Shown piece by piece: positions 63,147 through 64,000 of a stretch of DNA of 64,000 nt (positions within the stretch are counted from its first letter, which is position 1; the number at the start of each line of letters is the position of its first letter). The stretch is from assembly GCF_007992215.1 (NCBI RefSeq), contig NZ_BJZV01000002.1:186001-250000 (forward strand), written 5' to 3'. A program made the position numbers and the translations under genes. Under the pieces are notes generated by a model. That model saw only the letters and a program-made list of their open reading frames with translations. It was not told where the DNA came from and made no database searches. Origin of the DNA: Methylobacterium gnaphalii (lineage in GTDB: Bacteria > Pseudomonadota > Alphaproteobacteria > Rhizobiales > Beijerinckiaceae).

Positions 63147-63785
63147 ATGTACACGACCTTCTCCCGCCTTCTCGCCGGCACCATCGCCCTGGCGGTTGCG
63201 ACGAGCGCCACACAGGCGGCCGATCTCAGCCCGCCTGCTCCGGCCCCGATCCCATACATGGCGCCGGTGCAGCCCTACAGCATCGTGTCCGAGGTACGGG
63301 TCGGCGGCGCGGTGCACGATCCCGGCGCGCCTGAGGGCAAGCTCGGAAACTGGAGCAAGGTCGACGTCAACGGCGAAATCCTGTTCGCCAAGCCGCCGGT
63401 CAGCGCCGATCCGTTCTGGCAGGCCTTCGTGCCCCGTCCGACCGTCGGCGGCAGCTACAGCACCGGCGGACGCACGAGCTACGCGTATATCGGCGGTACC
63501 TGGACGTTCGACATCTTCCCCGAGACCTTCAATCGGCGCGTGTTCGTCGAGGGCTTCTTCGGCGGCGCGGCGCATGACGGCTATACGGGCCCGAAGGTCG
63601 GCGCGCCGTTCGGCTTCAACCGCCTTGGATGCAATCCGTTGTTCCGTGAGGCTGCGGCACTCGGTTTCCGCATCACCGAGCATTGGAGCGTCATGGCAAC
63701 CGTCGAGCACATGTCGAATGCCGGCCTGTGCCACGACAACCGCGGCCTGACGAATTTCGGCGGCAAGATCGGCTACACGTTCTGA
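63147..63785 (+). CDS. PagL-like lipid A 3-O-deacylase (acyloxyacyl hydrolase)
   Basis: A 212-residue outer-membrane barrel: signal peptide (about 1-24), a Pro-rich start, and beta strands ending in an aromatic residue (GYTF). The C-terminal VEH188-M-S190-NAG carries the catalytic His/Ser of PagL-type enzymes, which remove the 3-O acyl chain of lipid A. It may modify the organism's lipid A. Confidence 0.88.
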   Translation: MYTTFSRLLAGTIALAVATSATQAADLSPPAPAPIPYMAPVQPYSIVSEVRVGGAVHDPGAPEGKLGNWSKVDVNGEILFAKPPVSADPFWQAFVPRPTVGGSYSTGGRTSYAYIGGTWTFDIFPETFNRRVFVEGFFGGAAHDGYTGPKVGAPFGFNRLGCNPLFREAAALGFRITEHWSVMATVEHMSNAGLCHDNRGLTNFGGKIGYTF

Positions 63786-63790
63786 TTTCG

Positions 63791-63811
63791 TCAGGCGCTT
63801 CTAGCGCCTGA
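63791..63811. repeat. Hairpin just after the PagL-like stop
   Basis: TCAGGCGC-TTCTA-GCGCCTGA, an 8-bp perfect stem starting six bases after the stop, with no T tract. Confidence 0.55.
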
Positions 63812-63833
63812 TACGGTGAGATCCGCTTGCAAA

Positions 63834-63875
63834 GGCCCCGCTGCGCGCGAGACACCCTCGCCGGGCGGGCTTTTT
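63834..63875 (+). terminator. Weak Rho-independent terminator
   Basis: GCCCCGC pairs with GCGGGC with one bulged C, followed by five T (63871-63875). It separates the PagL-like gene from the adenosyltransferase gene. Confidence 0.45.
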
Positions 63876-63899
63876 CTTGGCTCGAAGGGACGGCAGGCC

Positions 63900-64000
63900 G
63901 TGGTCAAGCTGAACAAGATCTACACGCGCACTGGTGATAGGGGCACGACGGGCCTCGCTAACGGCGAGCGGCGCTCCAAGGCCGATCTCCGGGTCGAGGC
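63900..64000 (+). CDS. Cob(I)yrinic acid a,c-diamide adenosyltransferase, PduO type (3' truncated)
   Basis: GTG at 63900 opens a frame reading VKLNKIYTRTGDRGTTGLAN, the ATP-binding N-terminus of PduO-type ATP:cob(I)alamin adenosyltransferases (TRTGDxGTTGL is diagnostic). The remaining part lies beyond the window edge. The enzyme makes adenosylcobalamin, used for example by methylmalonyl-CoA and ethylmalonyl-CoA mutases. Confidence 0.88.
   Translation, partial: MVKLNKIYTRTGDRGTTGLANGERRSKADLRVE

Noticed and set aside
1..64000. CRISPR array, prophage or insertion sequence
   Set aside because: No regular spacer repeats, no transposase or integrase motifs, and no phage structural genes were seen; only REP-like repeats.

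Overview
The window is about 64 kb of GC-rich chromosomal DNA from an alphaproteobacterium. Clade markers are ChpT (the CckA-CtrA phosphotransferase), an EipA/DUF1134 protein, a TIGR02302-type large membrane protein, a twin-TM small protein beside a PduO-type adenosyltransferase, and CtrA-like TTAA-N7-TTAA boxes. Several PQQ/quinoprotein-linked genes and the overall protein style suggest a Methylobacterium/Methylorubrum-like member of the Hyphomicrobiales. That genus call is inference: there is no rRNA gene and no search was run. There are no insertion sequences, phage genes or CRISPR arrays; it reads as core and lightly variable chromosome.

Layout. 1-5.6 kb: end of a Tyr/Gly-rich protein, a CitE-like lyase, a tautomerase, a LysR regulator, an MFS exporter and small envelope/hypothetical genes. 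5.6-12.1 kb: MATE and MFS transporters, a second LysR regulator with a palindromic operator, PlsC-type acyltransferase, an unknown secreted protein and NnrU. 12.3-20.4 kb: housekeeping genes (YfgM-like protein, Der GTPase, a YbdK-type ligase, a cvpA-purF-SDR-DHFR run, rpmG, panB).

20.8-24.5 kb: a periplasmic quinoprotein-relay cluster (thioredoxin, C-x3-C-W rhodanese, SoxYZ-like carrier, metallo-beta-lactamase-fold hydrolase) facing a TetR regulator across a promoter with an embedded palindrome. 24.4-30.7 kb: a tripartite heavy-metal-type RND pump. 31-34.9 kb: CobW-type GTPase, a small hypothetical protein, CDP-diacylglycerol pyrophosphatase and an O-antigen ligase-like protein.

35-54.6 kb is a signalling zone: a 1117-residue soluble hybrid kinase (GAF, PAS x3, HisKA, HATPase, REC, HPt), tRNA-Leu(CAA), a FIST sensor with a hybrid kinase, a GGDEF/EVL protein, a PQQ sorbosone-dehydrogenase-like protein with a cytochrome c, a NarL-type regulator, a compact cheA-cheW-cheY-cheB-cheR cluster without a receptor gene, a PilZ protein and chpT. 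54.7-64 kb: CysQ-like phosphatase, EipA, coiled-coil and Cys-rich envelope proteins, LptM-like lipoprotein, lysA, the TIGR02302 protein, a PagL-like lipid A deacylase, and the start of a cob(I)alamin adenosyltransferase.

Two themes stand out. First, several periplasmic quinoprotein accessory, enzyme and sensor genes (21-24 kb and 39.5-47 kb) may serve PQQ-dependent oxidation. Second, CtrA-like boxes sit before the large hybrid kinase and the GGDEF/EVL gene, in a window that also carries chpT and eipA, so the signalling zone may be tied to the cell-cycle regulator.
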